From contig NC_089723.1 in the NCBI RefSeq assembly GCF_035083965.1, positions 29,639,193 to 29,703,192 of the forward strand: a stretch of 64,000 nt of DNA, in the 5' to 3' direction. The number at the start of each line of letters is the position of its first letter. Within the stretch, counting starts at the first letter, position 1. Source of the stretch: Branchiostoma lanceolatum. Taxonomy: Eukaryota; Chordata; Leptocardii; Amphioxiformes; Branchiostomatidae. The position numbers and the translations under genes are program-made. Below are positions 45,399-57,600 of this stretch, piece after piece. The notes below the pieces were generated by a model. It was given only the letters and a program-made list of their open reading frames with translations, had not been told where the DNA came from and ran no database searches.

Positions 45399-46570
45399 AC
45401 AAGAGTCTTGGGACCCAAAATCTCCATGAAACCTTTTCTTTTATTAAACCTGTTCCCCCCATTCTATATCGCTTAATGGTATGACCCCCGGCCACATGTT
45501 GGGGGCTCAGGTTCCACAGTGACCCACTTTCGTAACAGCTGTTAGTAGTGCTACAATGGCCAAAACTGCAAATATAGATTTCCGCATTACTTAGGCAAAT
45601 TAAGTCCAATTTGCATAATTTGCACTTCATTGTATACAACCCTCTCTAAGCTACTTGCCAAGTAAATAACATGAAAATCTGTTGCTCCTTTCTTCAGTTA
45701 TTCTCCTTTGAAAATATTTACAAACACGCCATTGCAGTTCCAGTGACACATACCAGGGGGCCCAAAATCGACCTTGACCTTTCTCCTCCCAGCACCTACC
45801 CACATACCAAATATCATTTCAATCCATCCACACGTTCTTCAGTTATGCTGATTTTAAGCGTCCGGTGACACATACATACATACACTGTGACACAAACATA
45901 CACACACGCGCACACGCACGCAAACACAATAACTTCGCATGATTTGCACTTCAGTGTGTACATCTCCGTCCAACCTACCTGCGTACCAAATAACATGAAA
46001 ATCTGTTGTTCCTCTCTTCAGTTAAACCCCTTTAGAACATTTTTACAAATAGGCCATTGCAGTTCCAGGGACACAAACCAGGGGGCCCAAAATCGACCTT
46101 GACCATTCTCCTCTCAGCGCATACCCACATACCAAATATCATTACAAACCATCTACACGTTCTACAGTTATGCTGACTTTAAGTATCCGACGACACACAT
46201 GCAAACGATTTATCTCCTTACTTATGCAAATTCGGTCTCATTTGCATAGTTTGCACTTAAGTGTGTACAACTTGGTCTAACCTACCTGTGTACCAAAGAA
46301 CATGACGATCTGTCGATCCACTCTTCAGTTCTTCTACATTTAAGATTTTAACAAATACGCCATTGCAGTTCCAGTCACACATGCCAGGAAGCCCAAAATC
46401 GACCTTGACCTTCCTCCACCTAACACCCACCCACATACCAAAAATCATTTCAATCCATGTACAGGTTCTACAGTTATGGCGACTTTAAGCGTCCGGTGAC
46501 ACAAACATACACACAGACACCAAACGCAAGCAAAACAGTATCTCATGAAAAAGCCTTTTTTCATGGAGAT
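45397..46570. mobile_element. Inverted-repeat element with internal tandem units, copy 1
   Basis: Starts AACAAGAGTCTTGGGACCCA and AAATCTCCATGAAA, and ends TTTTTTCATGGAGAT, giving short terminal inverted repeats. The interior contains three diverged units of roughly 280-330 bp, each carrying a GCCATTGCAGTTCCAG block, then AGG(G/A)(G/A)GCCCAAAATCGACC, CACATACCAAATATCATT, and TACAGTTATG(C/G)(T/C)GA, followed by GGTGACACA. No ORF is credible. It is inserted in the fold-back cluster. Confidence 0.72.
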
Positions 46571-46948
46571 AATTAATGGGAGCAGAACCTGAACATATTC
46601 TGAGCAAAAAAAAAATTAAATTCGTACAGCGAGGACTTCGCCAGAGTGGGCGTTTGTGGGCATTTGCTAAAAAGCCGATGCGCTAGCATGGGAGCGCCAT
46701 TAAAAGAGTTCAAAGAGGTCAAATTCCATTTTGAACCGGCGGAGCGATTTTGGAATGTTCTGTTTTGAATGAGGTTTCCTTTGGAAGAGTCCCTATTGGA
46801 TTCGGGACCCGGGTGAAAGTGGGAAAAGTCCATTTTGTATGGCCTCAGATGACCAATGAAACCTGTATTTGTTTCAGGGCTGATTGCACACTCTGCACTA
46901 GCTCCATGAGCGGAAAACAAGAACTATCCGTACAGCTGAGTGAGCACA

Positions 46949-49900
46949 ATGGAGCAACAGGGCAGTGATACAGGTAGGACTGTTAACAGGGCCGAACCAT
47001 TATGAAACATTTTATGTTTGAACATAGTGATTGCAACATACATAAATTATAATGTGTTTTGTCTGGATCGACTGTTCAGTTGTTCCAAAGAATGGGCATT
47101 GACATATATCAAACATTAATCGCGATAGAATTGATCCGATCGCCGAGTGGATTAATTAAAAGTACGCCGTGATTCGAGTCCGATTGAAGCACGCTGCGTT
47201 TCACAGAAGTATACTATGTAACGCTCGTTAAAGGTCATAGGTTGAGGTCAAAGCTTCGGCATCGCCTCGCTACAACAACTACAAAATGGCGGGAGTCCAC
47301 CAATTTTTGATGATTTTGTAGCTCTGGAGAAGTCTGTAGCCGTGGAAGGGAACGCAATCGGCGGGCTATGATCGCAAGAAGGCGCCGTGAACGACAAAGG
47401 TTTTTGTATATTGACCTAGCTGTAGAACGATCCCCTGGAAAATGTCCTGATTTCGGTGACATTTTCTGAGTTTTGCCTGGACCTCCACCTTGCCCCAGAT
47501 TCCGAATAGGACCTTCGTCTCATCGTGGCCCCACCTGCCTGAAGTTGAAGTGGCTGTATCCGTCTTGCGGGGCATTGTTGACGTTGACAAAACCGTGAGA
47601 ATTGTTGACGTTGACAAAACCGTGAGACTGAGCGATCTGACGTGTGGCGTTTGTTTTCCCGCGCGATGCGAACTATGATCACAGTATACCCGGATGCATG
47701 ACCTCACACCCCCGGAACCAGCCGAAATCCCCGGCAATTAATCGTGGTTTAATCGTGTTTAGCGTTCACACTCGATTTTCGATAGGATTGGATTGGATTG
47801 AATTGAATTGGATTAATCCTCCCCAAACTACCTCCGGAGATGGATAGAAAATAATCCAATCCGAACAATCCGATCGCGATTGGGAGCGTTCACACTGCAA
47901 AAAATCAATCGTGATCGGATCGTTTCTATCGCGATAATACGTTTAATCCGATTAAACTTTTGTGACAGTTTGTTGTCCAGTGCACTATATAGGTTTATAT
48001 TAAACTTCGTATTTTGGAAGGTCAATCACATTTGCAGGCTTTGTAACCAGAAGGAATGTGGTAGCCTGCAGCTCAGACATTTTAGAAGGCGATCGTGATA
48101 TATATATTTATCATCAATGGCATTTTGCAGGAGTTCGTAAGTACTTCTTTTTCATCAAAGAGAAGATCAGCTCAGATTGGAAGGACCTAGCCTTCCATCT
48201 TGGATTTGAGAAACCAGACTCCGATAACATTGACGGCAGAAACCGAGATGACAAGTCTCGCTGTATGGACCTGTTGGAGGGATGGCTCAAGCGCAACGGA
48301 GAGAGAGCCACCATAGAGGTCCTGATGGAGGCTCTGTCTGAAGCAAAGTTACAAAGTACTGTGGACGGACTAAAGAATAAATATGCTGGTAATAATATGG
48401 ACCTCTTACTTATCTGTTATCTGTAATTTACTATCCAAAAGGTTTCTTCCTCTGATATGTAGTATCAATCAAATTTAGCTTTCGCTAGATCTTTATAAGT
48501 CATCAGTGCCTAGGCCTTTAAATTTGAAACCTCAAAAATGCGAGAAAATTTGTAAAAAGAAATGTTAGATACATGTACAAGGTACAAATCCCCAGTCTGT
48601 AGATAAGCCTTGAACACCTGATTGTTTTTAACTGGATTAGTTTTGGACACCAATATACATATATATCTATATATCAAAAACTGACACATCACTGTGCCAT
48701 CTACTCTCTAGAGTTGGGTAAGCTGCAAACCTCAACTAGTCAGCAGAAGAGAAAGGAGAAAAAAGAAGGAAGAACAGAACGTGCAGAGGATTCTTTACTA
48801 GGTAAAAAATAATGTTTATTTTTTAGGACTTACAAACAATATTGTTTCTGTGTCTGATTATTTGAAGGTGTTTTAAGCCTATTCTCACACTGATGAAACT
48901 TTTTTTAATTGAAAGGTAATACGTTTAAACTTAAATGTTTCTTTTCAATTGCAGATACATTCCGTGAATCGGTAAAGAAGTACTATGAGTTGAGGCTGAC
49001 AACATTTAAGCCTCTGATCTGGAATGACGACTTCACACTTACACTTTCCGACATTTTCACGGAGTTAGAGTTGATCCGCGGAAACCGACGTACTTCCCCA
49101 AAAGAAAGTTTCAGTTCAGTAAAAGAAAAGGGAGTAAAGAAACTCAATTCCTCCGACGACTTGTTCAACCGATCAGTCACAGGACGATCCACGGAACCAA
49201 GGTGCATTCTGATTGAGGGGGAAGCAGGAGGGGGGAAGACAACGTTTCTGTCCAAAGAAGCCCTAGATGCCGTCTCGCAGAAAACAGAGCTGGGCAGACG
49301 GCACGACATTGTCCTGTTGATCCGACTCAAGGAGGTGAGAGAAGGGGAGACCATCGAGGAGATGGTGTGCGACCAGTGCGTTCCCGAAACAATTGAAGGT
49401 GTTGGTCAGAGCAAACCCACAGAGTTCATCAGAGCAATCCTACTGAGGAACGAGCCTCGTGTACTCTTCCTCCTAGACGGGTATGATGAGCTGCGGCCTG
49501 AGGCCAGGGCAGCCACACAAGCCATTCCCAAACTGCTGTCTGGCAGGATGTACCCCAACAGCACGACCGTGATCACCTCCCGACCCTCAGCAGGAGTGCA
49601 GCAGTACGCCCGGCCAGACTGTCGTGTGAACATTGTTGGCTTCTCGCCTAGACATGTGAAGAAATACGTGCATCAGTATTTCACAATCACAGAACAAACC
49701 GAGCTAGCATCGGAGCTCATCAGAACTATTGACGGAAATCAGCTTGTTACAGATTTGATGCATACACCGATTTTCCTGACGTTGGTCTGTCTGACGTGGG
49801 AGGAAGACCCAGGTATGGTCTTCCCAGGCACGATGACGGGGCTGTATGACGACCTTCTGAAGTGTCTGACGGAAAAGTATTTTAAGCGGGAAGGAGCGAA

Positions 49901-52157
49901 CATGCCAACAGAAGGAATAACTCAAGACGTTGCTGATTCAATACTGCAGCTAGGCAAGCTTGCGCTAGAGGCACTGCTAAGAAACGAGACTCTGCTTGAC
50001 CTTACTGAAGTAGAGAGAGAAAACGTGAATTGGGATCTGCTTTCAAAGCTTGGTGTGGTATCCTTGGAAATGTCTGCCTCTAAACGGCACCCTAGAAAAC
50101 AGCTGAACTTTTCACACAAGACGATGCAAGAGTTCCTGGCTGGGCGATATGTCGCTCATGCTCTGAAGAGCCAAGACATTGTTAAGCTGCTGCAGCTTAC
50201 CTCCATAAGCAAGGCGCTTGAACACAGTAACTTGCTTCAGTTCACGTGTGGCTGTGACTCAGGGGCGGCACAAGCTGTGATGAAAGAACTGTGCAAGCTC
50301 AGCTACAAGGAGTTGAAAGACTTACAAGCCGATCAACTTGATGAGCTTGACTGGAAATCACCAGTACCAGTAACACCAGAGGTGAAGAAGTCAGCCGAAA
50401 CTTACAGAAGGTTTGTTCTGCTCTGCCTGGGAATCCTGAATGAACGAAAAGAGCCGAATGTGCTACATGCTGTCAGTAGAGCCCTGCGAGTTATGATCAT
50501 CAATCTCAAAAGACATAGTAGACAACATGCTGCCCTTAAGTATTACTTAGAACGCATACAGTCAGAAGACCTTCCAGACAGAATGATACTTTGCATAAGC
50601 TATGGTTATGTTCATGATGAGGTTATTCAACTCCTGGAAAGCACGTTTGTCCGCTCTATTCCAGGTCTGCGGTTAGACTTAAAGATAAGAGATGCGCCGT
50701 TCAGTTCACCAGATCAGACAGCCAGGTTAGTTTCTGTTCTGAAAAATATCCCTGGTCTGAGGGCGCTGGGCCTATTACAGACAGGACTAACACCGTCATC
50801 ACTGCAGTCACTCGTGCAGGGGTACTGCCACATGTCTCTGTTGGAGGAGCTGGGTCTTAGTCATAATCCTGCCCTTGGTGATGCTGGGATGGAAGTTCTT
50901 CAGGTTGGGCTGTCCAGGGTTCCACATCTGGCTGTGCTCCGACTTGGGGAAGTCGGCATGACGGATGTGGGCATGTCATCCCTGGCCCCCAACATAATGC
51001 ACCTGTCGGGACTGAGAGAACTGAATATACGTGTAAATAAGATCGGTTACACCAGGCCGGAATCTCTCACCACCGTTCTCTCCAAGTTCACCGCCATGCA
51101 GGTGTTGGACTTGTGTGACACCTGTATCAGCGCAACAGGAATGCACAAACTGGTCGAAGCATTGCGTCAGTTGACAAGATTGATCAATCTCAGCATCAGA
51201 GATAATAACATAGGAGACCCTGGACTGGAATGCCTGGCCGAAATCCTTCCCAACCTCACAGCCATGAAGGTTTTGATTCTTATGAACACGGCTATCAGTG
51301 ACAGGGGCACATCAGGCCTGGTCAAAGCGCTTCCTCACCTGGTGGAATTACAGGTGCTTGACGTGAGCGGCAATAGAATAGGAGACTCAGGGATTGTCTC
51401 AGTGGTCCAAACACTCTGCCAGCCCAACAGTTTGGACATGGAACAAAACCCATCAAGTGAAAAGAGTCCGACCCCACCTCCTAACTGTAACACCACACTA
51501 CGCGTGCTGCGGATCGGCTTCAACAAGGGAGTAACAGGAGCCGGACTAGAGAGGGTTGCACAGCTCATCGGCGCACTGCCGGCACTTACTGGGCTGGGCA
51601 TGTCTGGTTCCTTGGTCAAACCTGCACATCTGTCTGGCACTGCAGCCATGGCTCTGGCCGAGGCTTTACCCAGACTGCCCGTCCTGGAATGGCTGTACCT
51701 GCAAGGCATCTCCATGAAGACTGCCGGGTTCCAGGCTGTGGCACAGGCTGCCGCGAAGCATCCAACACTGGAGAGGCTGGTGTGAGTACATGCTTCATAC
51801 AACAGTTTCAATTCTGATCATGCAAGTCTACCTGCTAGCTATTTCTATCAGTCTGTTGGTTTCCTTCTCGCGACAAGAAGTTTTGAATGAGAAAAAAGAA
51901 ATAGAATAAAAATTTGGCTCGCCCCTGAGGCGTCGCCAAAAATGTAGAGCTACAAGAATAATTTCGGGTAAATAAGAATATTGTGCAATTTTATCCATCA
52001 GACAGACACGAAAAATATTTTTTTCCGGTGACACCAAGTCTTAAAGATCTGAGTTCATACTGCCTTTGTACATCTTCACTCTTCGATCTGCAGGTACAGC
52101 AGGAGGGGAGTTCCTCAGGGAGCGGACACCAGTGCCAGCTGCTTGAAGTTGTTCTGA
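46949..52157 (+). CDS. DEATH-NACHT-LRR receptor (NLR-like)
   Basis: Five exons in phase: 46949-46973 (MEQQGSDT), 48131-48388, 48712-48801, 48955-51781 and 52094-52157, giving 1,087 residues. Residues 9-90 are a death domain (SDWKDLAFHLGF, LLEGWLKRNGE). A Lys-rich linker leads to a NACHT NTPase with Walker A GEAGGGKTT (about 213-221) and Walker B VLFLLDGYDEL (about 294-304). After the helical region, leucine-rich repeats of the ribonuclease-inhibitor type run from about residue 727 (LEELGLSHNPALGDAGMEVL). NLRs are cytosolic sensors that oligomerise on ligand; a death domain would recruit apoptotic or inflammatory adaptors. The last LRR exon could stop at 51785 without splicing, but the GTGAGT there joins in phase to a short terminal exon. 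AATAAA lies near 52980. Intron 1 holds a transposon. Confidence 0.88.
47111..47944. mobile_element. 834-bp inverted-repeat element, probably PIF/Harbinger-related
   Basis: The left end AAACATTAATCGCGATAGAA and the right end (complement of TTCTATCGCGATAATACGTTT) are inverted repeats, extended by GATCCGATC on both sides. Inside, a minus-strand ORF (47366-47575) encodes a Myb/SANT-like domain; PIF/Harbinger transposons are known to carry such a gene beside their transposase. No transposase ORF is present. GCGTTCACACT occurs twice (47762 and 47886). It lies in intron 1 of the NLR gene. Confidence 0.55.
47366..47575 (-). CDS. Myb/SANT-like domain ORF of a transposon
   Basis: A 69-residue ORF from an ATG at 47575. 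The sequence GRWGHDETKVLFGIWGKVEV followed by the LRKCHRNQDIFQ motif matches the start of the Myb/SANT-like (trihelix) DNA-binding fold, with the first two conserved Trp residues and the helix-2 pattern. The third helix, where a Cys-Arg and Lys-rich run is normal, is replaced by VVHGAFLRS, so the domain is probably truncated or disrupted. It would bind transposon ends in an intact element; here it is most likely a relic. Confidence 0.5.
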   Translation of the reverse strand: MPRKTDTATSTSGRWGHDETKVLFGIWGKVEVQAKLRKCHRNQDIFQGIVLQLGQYTKTFVVHGAFLRS

Positions 52158-53083
52158 ATCAAGTTGTAGCTATTCACTACGGCTCGTTGTGTAAGGGGCT
52201 GTGTAGATCCACTTCAATACAGTCAGTATTGTTTGCTACCTGTAATTTTATCCTATATGCCCCATGCATTACCGGTGCAAATTTGATTTTACGTATAAAC
52301 GTCTCTCTATCATAGCTACATTTTGATCAGCGTTAAGCCTTAAAGACCAAATGTCATCATGCATTTTTGTTAAGTTTAAGCCAATGTTGATTTGATTACA
52401 TGGATAACATCCACACCCTTTCAAACAAATAAGTTTTTGGTCATACTGTAAATCGTAAAAAGCAGCTGCAAAAAGAGAACATACATGCTGTAAATTGCAC
52501 AAAAAGATTTCGGAAAACGATATATTTCGGATACTAATGTCGTAGAATGCCAAAGTCAATTTCAAATTCTTCTTTTTGGTCACTGTTGGCAACGAACCAC
52601 GTGCCTGTAGATGAGAAATACATAGTACTTGTATATATGTATATATTCAAGCATTTAAGCTAAAATTGACACAACTGTGGCATGTTCGGCCTGATTTCAT
52701 CTAGTTAAAGGCACAGTAACTATGATTCTATGGGCACTTTGTAAAAAGTAGTCAAAATGCCCACTTCCAGAAGCAGTCATTTTTATGCAATATTCTATAT
52801 ATATAGATCGTTGCAATGTACCACTACAAGTGGACCAGCCCCTGCTGTAGGGCTTGCACAGCTGTGTGGCTCAAGGGCTATAGAAACGGAGAAGGGCGCC
52901 GCTCTATATACACCATATGGTGTGGAAAGGTCGTTACCTTTTAATTTGTCTGTACCAATATGATGTTATTGGGAAAATGTAATAAACTCCGCCTGCCATG
53001 TGTAGAAATTGGCCATTCATTATTTGTGTCTGAAGTTGTACATGTATGCATATAGATGCTAAAGCTAAATGTCTAAAAAGAAG
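52158..53083. other. NLR 3' untranslated region and intergenic sequence
   Basis: Contains the SINE fragment at 52819-52930 and an AATAAA near 52980 that fits the NLR transcript end. No further gene is seen. Confidence 0.5.
52819..52930 (+). mobile_element. SINE fragment (3' body only)
   Basis: ACCACTACAAGTGGACCAGC, then CCCCTGCTGTAGGGCTTGCA and TAGAAACGGAGAAGGGCGCC match the 3' body of the SINE at 24262-24568, with several changes. The tRNA-like 5' half is absent. It falls within the probable 3' untranslated region of the NLR gene. Confidence 0.75.
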
Positions 53084-53976
53084 AAACAAGAGTCTTAGGA
53101 CCCAAAATCTCCATGAAACTTACTTTTTTTATTAAACTAGTTCCCCCCCCATTCTATATCGCTCAATGGTATGACCCACACTGTCTGGCAAGGGGGGAAG
53201 TGACCCACTTTCGCTATAAATAGCTACTGACAGGCGGGGCGCCACAATATACAATGGACAACACTGTAAATATAGATTTTCCTCATTACCTATGCAAATT
53301 AAGTCCAATTTACATAATTTGCAGTTCATTGTATACATCTCTGTCTAAGCTACCTGCATAGTAAATAACACGAAAATCTGTCGCTCCTTTGTACGGTTAT
53401 TCTCCTTAAAAGATTTTGACAAATACGCCACTGCAGTTCCAGTGACATATACCAGGGGGCCCAAAATCGACCTTGACCTTTCTCCTCCCGACACCTACCC
53501 ACATACCAAATATCATTACAATCCATCTACACGTTCTACAGTTATGCTGACTTTACGCATCCGGTGACACAAACATACACACACGGTGACACAAACATAC
53601 ACACACGCGCACACACACGCAAACACACTAACTTTGCATGATTTGCACTTCAGTGTGTATATCTCTGTCCAACCTACCTGCGTACCAAATAACATGAAAA
53701 TCTATTGTTCCTTTTTTCAGTTATTCTCCTTTAGAACATTTTTACAAATACGCCATTGCAGTTCCACTGACACATACCAGGGGGCCCAACATCGACCTTG
53801 ACCTTCCTCCTCCTAACACCTACACACATACCAAATATGATTACAATCCATGTACATGTTCTACAGTTATGCTGACTTTAAGCATCCGGTGACACAAACA
53901 AACACACAAACACCAAACGCACGCAAAACAGTATCTCCATGAAAAAGCCTTTTTTCATGGAGATAAAAAGGGTCCA
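53084..53976. mobile_element. Inverted-repeat element with internal tandem units, copy 2
   Basis: Same order as 45397-46570: AACAAGAGTCTTAGGACCCA start, two internal units with AGGGGGCCCAA and ATCGACCTTGACC, (CACA)-rich linkers, and a CTCCATGAAAAAAGCC-type end that folds on TTTTTTCATGGAGAT. Here it stands alone, which shows that the palindromes around copy 1 are not part of this element. Confidence 0.75.
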
Positions 53977-54654
53977 AACTTACATGTAGTTTCAATTTGC
54001 ACAATTGTCACCTTATTACGTCCAGTTCTTCCAAATCTAGCTATACCACAAACTCATGACATTAAATGTGCGTCTCCGGGATGACAAGACCACACCCACA
54101 TATCAAAATATCAACCAATCCCACGCACAGCTGCAGCCATGTAAATTACAAGCCCATTGGTAGGTATTCGAGTACGCATGTGCGGTGTGAAAGAGAATGC
54201 TTGTAAACAGTTGTCGCAGTTGTTGTCTCGATCATTGTCTCGATTTGCATAACAACGTCCAGGCGTTTTTTTTTTAATGTCTCAGGACCCTTCACATTTG
54301 ACACTGCACATGCGTACTCGACTGTACGAATGAGCTTAAAAAGCGTTGCAACGTTAACCTTATTCGAATGTTCGGCGGCACACACGTGACATCCTACCGA
54401 AGCCTCGTACTTTGCGGTTCGCAAACCCACATTGGGAGCTATCTATTTCGGCTCCTGTCTCACAAAAAGATTTCTATTTGCTCTCACCACCACGTGACCC
54501 CTGCACCCGCTTTTTATGTACCCAGAGGGTTGATGATTTACAGGGCTCTCGCGAAACCTGTTTGGCTTGAATGAGCACTTAGAAAGACAACTTACGCATC
54601 GCTGTGTTTTCAGCTAACGTTAAACGTTTTCAGTTTGAACCTCGTGTTGCGGAG
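53977..54654. other. Sequence upstream of the ASMT-like gene
   Basis: No gene is seen. Two TTTTCAG acceptor-like sequences (near 54612 and 54633) precede the ATG, so a 5' non-coding exon is possible. Confidence 0.45.
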
Positions 54655-57600
54655 ATGGATGTAGAAAACGAGGGACGTCGTATTCTTGACATTGCCGAGG
54701 GTTTCATGAAGTCACAGGTGAGTTTGTTGCACAGTTGCGAGGGGCGGGCCAAAAGTCGGGGACCTCACCCGGTCACAACGGGCGTTAACTCAAAGTTTGG
54801 GACATAGCTATAAACCATAAAGCCTTTCATCTACGTCCATTAAAACTCAAATTATATTATAATCATTTCATAAGCTTTGCTGACAGCGCTCTTTTGAAAA
54901 TCAGTAGGTCACTGAGGGCAATAAGAGGTAGAGCTGTGATTAGAGCTGTATGAGTCATTTCTAATGCTCCCCATGCCATGGAATCTAATGACAAAGACAG
55001 TGTTTGATTAGGACTGTACCTGAAAGAAGTGTGTAGCTAACTTTGAGCACAGAGAGTTGACCTGCATACCTCTAGCTCTGGTTGCAGCCCAACTATCCAA
55101 TGCCCATGCTTTTTTCTCTCTCTCACCCAACGATTCTGATTGACGTGAGGTATGGTGAACATTGTGTACCCAAGAAAATTTGAGTTATGGTCCTCGTTGA
55201 TTGGACTTTATGAACAACCCTCACCCGCTGTGAGCACTTGGTACAATGCACATTGTAACTTATTTTCTATTCTTCGGGAACAGGTTTTGTTTAGCAGCCT
55301 GAAACTGGGCATCTTTAGCCTTTTGGAAACATCTGGTGCTCCTATGACTGCTGGAGGGATATCTGAAGCCATCGGAACCGATACCGATGCTACCAGAAGG
55401 CTGCTTGATGCGTGCGCAGGACAAGGTCTGTTGGAGAAGGTAAACGTGGACAAGGAAACAGGTAAGGCTAGAGTTGTACGTTCCCGTTAATTTGTGACTG
55501 TAATTATTGGTGGTAGACAAACACAAATGGTTTGTAGATATAGGGATTCAAATTACATTGCTATACGATCCAACAGAAATGTTTTTTTTTTTCGAAAGGC
55601 CTGCTTGCCTTCCTCTGTCGTACTCTTTAGTGTTCAAATGGTGTTGTTTAGGGTTTTACTTAGTGCATAATGCATACAAATGCATTCATTCACAGTGAAA
55701 TACTACCTGGATCATACCAAATGTAACCTAAAAACCTATTGAAATGCTCATTGTCAACAGGTGTGGCACGTAGCCCTGCCGATGTTTTATTTGCCAGCAA
55801 CGGTTGATGATCTATTTGCATAATTATCTAACATTTGTCAGGAAAAGGTGACACGCTCTTCTTGTTCTGTATATGTGAACACACCATGTTTACAATCGCA
55901 ACCATATTTGTAGTCCACAAACAATACAAAAGGTTTCTTTCGGACAACGCAAATGCGGTAGTTTGTAGTGGTATGATGCAAATCAGGTCTTATGTAGAGC
56001 ACCGGTACCGCAAGGTGATCTGTGCATTGAAAACAATCTGTCAATCACAGACGGTAAATTTCCCCCCTGGGCACCGAGATCGTGAAATATGGTCACCGGT
56101 AAAATTCCTTGAATATCAACTTTAACTTAGGGTCAATCTAGTAAGTTCCTTGTTTCATGTGACTTCATATATATACTCACCGATTTCTATCTGTATATAC
56201 ACGGTGGAAGAAAAAAACAAGACAAAAACTTTGAGCTATCGTCATATGAAATAATTCACAGTTTGTTAACGGTGACAAATTGTCAAAGATGTACCTTCTA
56301 TGACTATGAATCTGTACGACCTATCAGCTTTCACTACGTATACTTGCACTGAATTTAGACCAATGCTCAGGCCAGTCACATTGGTAACTACCTATCTGTA
56401 TCCATCTATCTGTCTATCTATAGATTAATTGATCGATCATCTAAATAGACAGGTTATTACGTCACATAGCTGATCAAAGAGGCACGATCTGCCCTTCAAA
56501 CCTAGAGCTCTGAATCTGTTCAATAAGAGCTAACCTAATACTATGCAATTGTAATAAACTTCAAATCTACCCAGCCTGTTTTGGAGCGACATAGCGATGA
56601 TCCGTTTTAACTGCTTTTGATATGTTTGTTCGGTTCTGATATGTGCGATTGTGATTTTGATATGTAATGTAACGATTTCAATTATTGTAACTATCAATAT
56701 ATTTCATGTTGAATTTTATGTTAAACATGCAAATGTACATAATAGTTGAATGTAATAAATCTGCATCTGAATCTACACATTGAGCAACACACTTTGGTTA
56801 TAACTTATTTTGATGCAGGTGACGGAGAGTACCAGTTATCAGCAGGCAGCAGGGCGTTCCTGATGTCATCAAGCCCGACAAACATGACGGGCTTTGTGAG
56901 TCTCCTGGCAGACCACTACACGTCTCCATGGCAAGACCTGACACAGGCCGTGAAGGAAGGAGCCGCTTTCTCCACTCGCCACGGACTGGAACTGGACAAA
57001 CCATTCGAAGATGTTTACAGGTAAGATTGATAGTTGTATACAGTAGACCGAATTGTTTGAAATTAAGTCCCAAACTGCTTGTTGAGATTTTCCCGTGATT
57101 TTCTCAGATTGACTTCGGATGGGAGACAGTGGACACATATTTCGGGGTTGAGCCTAGGATTGGGTTGTGGCAGCCGAGCTTTAAAGCCCGGGGGGGGGGG
57201 GTGCACCGACTTTCACTGCCACGTTTGAGATCGCAGTCTTCACATCAGCGACACCTACAGTAGCTGCAATGCGAAGTAGAACCATTCAGTACGGAACCTA
57301 AGGAAGATGAGGCTACTAGGCAACAACGGTTTGTTTACATTTCTATGTACAAAGAACTTATCCAGTGATTTACCAGCCTTATCTAACCTACGGATTGTGT
57401 AAACCAGCAATGAAATAGACTTCACCGGAGCCATGGCAGGAGTACCAGCCGTTTTTGGAGCGAAGACTGCTTCAGCTTTCGACCTTTCGGAGTTCAACAG
57501 TATCTGTGATGTTGGAGGTGATGATTTCTTCATCTAGAATATTACGTAATCACAATTTTACGATTCCTAGACCTCTACGTATGCGTAGATCTTTTTTTAG

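Larger units (their letters stand above)
44674..46676. mobile_element. Nested fold-back transposon cluster, about 2 kb
   Basis: Outer arms of about 100 bp (44674-44775 and 46575-46676) are inverted copies: GGCTTTTTAGCGAATGCCCA, ACGCCCACTCTGGCGAAGTC and TTCAGGTTCTGCTCCCATTA on the left, their complements on the right. Between them lie a 620-bp palindrome (44778-45398) and a satellite-like element (45397-46570). An ATTAAT sits at each inner boundary. The phrase TTTTTAGCGAATGCCCA is shared by outer and inner arms, so the two palindromes are related. Confidence 0.82.

Noticed and set aside
45870-45930. Possible CRISPR-like short repeats around the CACACACG tracts
   Set aside because: They are simple dinucleotide-type repeats inside a transposon in a eukaryotic genome, with no regular spacer pattern.
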